A stretch of DNA of 17,234 bases, taken from assembly GCA_017477805.1 (NCBI GenBank), contig JAFUUM010000221.1, positions 1-17,234 of the forward strand, in the 5' to 3' direction. Position 1 is the stretch's first letter. The number at the start of each line of letters is the position of its first letter. Positions 15,179 to 17,234 of this stretch are shown one piece after another. The stretch is from Lachnospiraceae bacterium. Lineage in GTDB: Bacteria > Bacillota > Clostridia > Lachnospirales > Lachnospiraceae. Both the position numbers and the translations under genes were made by a program. The notes below the pieces were generated by a model that did not search any database, was not told the origin of the DNA, and saw only the letters and a program-made list of their open reading frames with translations.

Positions 15179-16909
15179 ATGCGCATAATGAAAGGTAAAT
15201 CCTCAAATCCCACTTACCATGTGATACAAGATGTAAGAAGGAATGGGAAAAGGAGCACAGAGATAATTGAAAATCTTGGAAGTGCGACGGAAATATGCGA
15301 AAAATATCATGTTTCTGATGCTGATGCATGGGCTGCTGATTACATTAAAAGAAAGCGTGAAGAGGCTGCCTCCAAAGATCATAAAGTCCTTGTTTCTTAC
15401 AACACCAGCGCAGTAATCGATAAAGATAAAAGGCTCTCATTCAATGCCGGTTACCTTTTTCTGCAGCAGATATATTATCAGCTTGGTCTGCCTTCCATCT
15501 GCAGAAAGATAAAGAAAGAGAATTCTTTCGAGTATGATCTCGATAACATACTCTCAAGACTTATTTATGGAAGAATACTCTTCCCCTCATCAAAGCTCTC
15601 CTGCTATGAGCAGTCTCAGAACCTCATTGAGGAGCCTCAGTTTGACCTCCACCAGGTTTATCGTGCCCTCACCACGCTTTCTGAAAACTCAGACATGATA
15701 CAGGCAGAGCTTTACAAACGTTCTAAGAAACTTGTGAAAAGAAATACCGGTGTCCTCTTCTATGACTGCACGAACTACTTCTTTGAAATGGAGCATGAAA
15801 GTGGATTGAAGCAGTACGGTCCCAGTAAAGAACACCGTCCCAATCCCATAGTACAGATGGGATTGTTCATGGATAAGTCAGGGATACCTCTTGCATTCTG
15901 CATCAATCCTGGCAACCAGAATGAGCAGTTATCTCTAAAGCCTTTGGAGCAGCAGATAATGCGGGACTTTGAACTCTCAAAGTTCATCGTATGTACCGAT
16001 GCAGGGCTTTCTTCTGATGCAAACAGAAAGTTCAACAACTATGGTGAAAGAAGCTTCATAACCACCCAGTCGATAAAAAAACTCAAATCAGAACTGAAAG
16101 ACTGGTGCCTTGATCCCACGGGATGGATGCTTGAAGGTAGCAATAAAAAACACGATATATCAGAGCTTGAAAACACTCCCGAGAACAGAAAAAAGATCTT
16201 CTATAAGCAGAAGCTGATCGAAGGATATGATGAAGAACGAGACATAACTTTCGACCAGACAATCATTGTGACCTATTCTCTTAAATACAAGGAGTATCAG
16301 CAGGCTGTAAGAAACCGTCAGATAGAAAGAGCAAGAAAGCTTATTGAAAGACCTTCATCCGTTGACAAACGCTCACAGAATGATGCAAAGAGATTCATAA
16401 AGAAAACTCCATTCACAAACGACGGAGAGATTGCAAGTAAATCCATGTACGAGCTTGATGAAACCGCCATTGCTGAGGAATCAAGGTATGACGGGTTTTA
16501 TGCAGTGTGCACCAACCTTGATGACGATCCTGCTGACATAGCAAAGATAAACCATGACAGATGGGAAATCGAGGAGTCATTCAGGATAATGAAATCCGAG
16601 TTTGAAGCAAGACCTGTATACCTACAGCGAGACGACAGGATTGAAGCTCACTTTCTCACATGCTTTATTGCTCTTATGATCTACAGGATACTTGAAAAGA
16701 AACTAGGCAATAAATATACCTGCGAAGAGATAATAAAAACACTTAGAGAAATGGATATGAGAAAAGTCGGAGAACATGGATATATCCCAAGCTATACAAG
16801 AACACAGGTGACAGACTCACTACATGAAAATGCAGGGTTCAGAACTGACTATGAACTGATAACACCTAAATCAATGGCCGGAATAATCAGAAGAACAAAA
16901 GGGTTATGA
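15179..16909 (+). CDS. IS1634-family transposase (DDE, IS4 superfamily)
   Basis: A 576-residue, apparently intact transposase. The ATG at 15179 is chosen since GGAGG lies 8 nt upstream; a GTG at 15164 precedes that site and is unlikely. The catalytic triad of the RNase H-like fold is visible: Asp196 in LFYDCTNYFFE, Asp274 in VCTDAGLSS, and Glu465 in the Y-R-E-K region DRWEIEESFRIMK (Arg461, Glu465, Lys472 with the expected 3- and 6-residue spacing). NHDRWEIEESF followed by RPVYL and later AHFLTCFIALMIYRIL are characteristic of the IS1634 group. It cuts and rejoins the element's ends. No frameshift or internal stop is seen, so the element may be active. Confidence 0.93.
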   Translation: MRIMKGKSSNPTYHVIQDVRRNGKRSTEIIENLGSATEICEKYHVSDADAWAADYIKRKREEAASKDHKVLVSYNTSAVIDKDKRLSFNAGYLFLQQIYYQLGLPSICRKIKKENSFEYDLDNILSRLIYGRILFPSSKLSCYEQSQNLIEEPQFDLHQVYRALTTLSENSDMIQAELYKRSKKLVKRNTGVLFYDCTNYFFEMEHESGLKQYGPSKEHRPNPIVQMGLFMDKSGIPLAFCINPGNQNEQLSLKPLEQQIMRDFELSKFIVCTDAGLSSDANRKFNNYGERSFITTQSIKKLKSELKDWCLDPTGWMLEGSNKKHDISELENTPENRKKIFYKQKLIEGYDEERDITFDQTIIVTYSLKYKEYQQAVRNRQIERARKLIERPSSVDKRSQNDAKRFIKKTPFTNDGEIASKSMYELDETAIAEESRYDGFYAVCTNLDDDPADIAKINHDRWEIEESFRIMKSEFEARPVYLQRDDRIEAHFLTCFIALMIYRILEKKLGNKYTCEEIIKTLREMDMRKVGEHGYIPSYTRTQVTDSLHENAGFRTDYELITPKSMAGIIRRTKGL

Positions 16910-16910
16910 C

Positions 16911-16934
16911 GGGTGGTCCGCATGTCGGACACCC
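16911..16934 (+). terminator. Hairpin directly after the transposase stop
   Basis: GGGTG-g-TCCG pairs with CGGA-CACCC around loop CATGT, one base after the stop codon. The following TTAGTTCATAT is only moderately T-rich, so termination is possible but weak. Confidence 0.4.
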
Positions 16935-16936
16935 TT

Positions 16937-17066
16937 AGTTCATATCCGCTTGTCAAACAGTCCTCATGAGTCATATATCTGTCAAGGCCGTAGCCGCGCA
17001 GCGGTGCTCCGCAGCCTTGACAGATATATGGCTCATGATAAAAAGGTAATCAAGCGGATATGAACT
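16937..17066. repeat. 130-bp nested palindrome inside the insertion sequence
   Basis: Outer arms 16937-16952 and 17051-17066 are a perfect 16-bp inverted repeat (AGTTCATATCCGCTTG). Inner arms 16964-16988 and 17014-17038 pair over 25 positions with a single T/G wobble. At the tip CCGC-GCA-GCGG (16994-17004) forms a further small hairpin. Two asymmetric internal loops of 11-12 nt separate outer and inner stems. No credible coding frame lies here. It could be a small palindromic element that inserted into the insertion sequence, or a structured RNA. Confidence 0.8.
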
Positions 17067-17108
17067 TGAGGCTGGCATAGATGCCCGGCTTCCACTTAGA
17101 TTCAGAGG

Positions 17109-17123
17109 CTTGCCGCAGGCAAG
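17109..17123. repeat. Small hairpin with GCA loop
   Basis: CTTGCC and GGCAAG form a perfect 6-bp stem around GCA, between the nested palindrome and the right end of the element. Its function is unknown. Confidence 0.5.
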
Positions 17124-17178
17124 GCTTCCTTTTCTAACAAGTTTACGCAACATTACGCTTTTCACGAGAAAAAAATAT

Positions 17179-17217
17179 AGCCGGAATCCTAGATGTATAC
17201 TGGGTTTCCGGCTTTTT
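17179..17217 (+). terminator. Rho-independent terminator near the right end of the element
   Basis: AGCCGGAA (17179-17186) and TTCCGGCT (17206-17213) form a perfect 8-bp stem, continued by CC/GG after a T/T mismatch, followed by TTTT. On the minus strand the same stem is followed by TATATTTTTTT, so it may work in both directions and insulate the element. Confidence 0.75.
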
Positions 17218-17227
17218 AGGTGTCAAA
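17214..17227 (-). repeat. Right terminal inverted repeat of the insertion sequence
   Basis: TTTTAGGTGTCAAA is the inverted counterpart (13 of 14) of 15047-15060 and marks the right end; only seven flanking bases follow in the window. Confidence 0.75.
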
Positions 17228-17234
17228 GATGGGA

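Larger units (their letters stand above)
15047..17227 (+). mobile_element. IS1634-type insertion sequence (IS4 superfamily), complete
   Basis: A 2181-bp element bounded by 14-bp imperfect terminal inverted repeats and holding one intact transposase gene. Its base composition and codon use are visibly richer in A and T than the flanking operon, indicating recent acquisition. No short target duplication is apparent between 15046 leftward and the seven bases seen right of 17227; IS1634 itself is known for long, variable direct repeats, so this does not argue against transposition. About 320 bp of strongly folded sequence lies between the transposase and the right end. Confidence 0.8.

Noticed and set aside
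16971..17165. Minus-strand frame of 64 codons at the right end of the insertion sequence
   Set aside because: It runs through the nested palindrome and small hairpin, so its sequence is dictated by structure; it has no ribosome site and no recognisable domain.
15040..17234. Short target-site duplication flanking the insertion sequence
   Set aside because: The bases left of 15047 (CGGAAG) and right of 17227 (GATGGG) do not match, and GATGGGA is not found in the nearby left flank; the seven right-hand bases are too few to test a long duplication.

Overview
The window reads as a stretch of chromosome from an anaerobic Firmicute, most likely class Clostridia and plausibly Lachnospiraceae. The grounds are an archaeal/vacuolar-type ATPase operon of the Enterococcus/clostridial kind, strong AGGAGG-type ribosome binding sites, frequent TTG and GTG starts, an ABC-substrate-binding-type hybrid histidine kinase and an IS1634-type insertion sequence. 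The family assignment is inference from gene content, not from a search.

Layout. Almost everything from the left edge to about 14.78 kb lies on the minus strand and looks like one long transcription unit read right to left. A promoter at 14749-14777 and a leader of about 135 nt precede the V-type ATPase genes in the order H, I, K, E, C, F, A, B, D (14608 down to 5801). With no gap these run into a 1244-residue hybrid sensor histidine kinase (5800-2066). After 11 nt comes a phosphoenolpyruvate mutase with an N-terminal cytidylyltransferase-like domain (2054-756), and after 41 nt a 2-aminoethylphosphonate transaminase cut by the window edge (714-1). I see no rho-independent terminator between these genes. 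Upstream of the operon sit a small membrane-protein reading frame (15054-14857) with its own strong terminator and a complete 2.18-kb IS1634-type element on the plus strand (15047-17227), whose left end supplies the start codon of that small frame.

How the genes work together. H, I, K, E, C, F, A, B and D form a complete rotary ATPase: catalytic A3B3 head, central stalk D/F/C, peripheral stalks E/H, and membrane stator and rotor I/K. The rotor subunit carries the full Na+-ligand set known from Enterococcus hirae NtpK, so a sodium pump or sodium-driven synthase is predicted. PEP mutase and the transaminase are two of the three enzymes needed for 2-aminoethylphosphonate, a headgroup of phosphonolipids and phosphonoglycans; the decarboxylase is not in view. 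Why a sensor kinase sits between the two modules is unknown.

Points that stand out: a single-base frameshift in ntpB near 6863; three strong hairpins between the rotor gene and ntpE; a 130-bp nested palindrome inside the insertion sequence; recurrent hairpins with three-base GNA loops; and the IS-derived start of the small membrane protein. I found no convincing wholly new multi-gene system.
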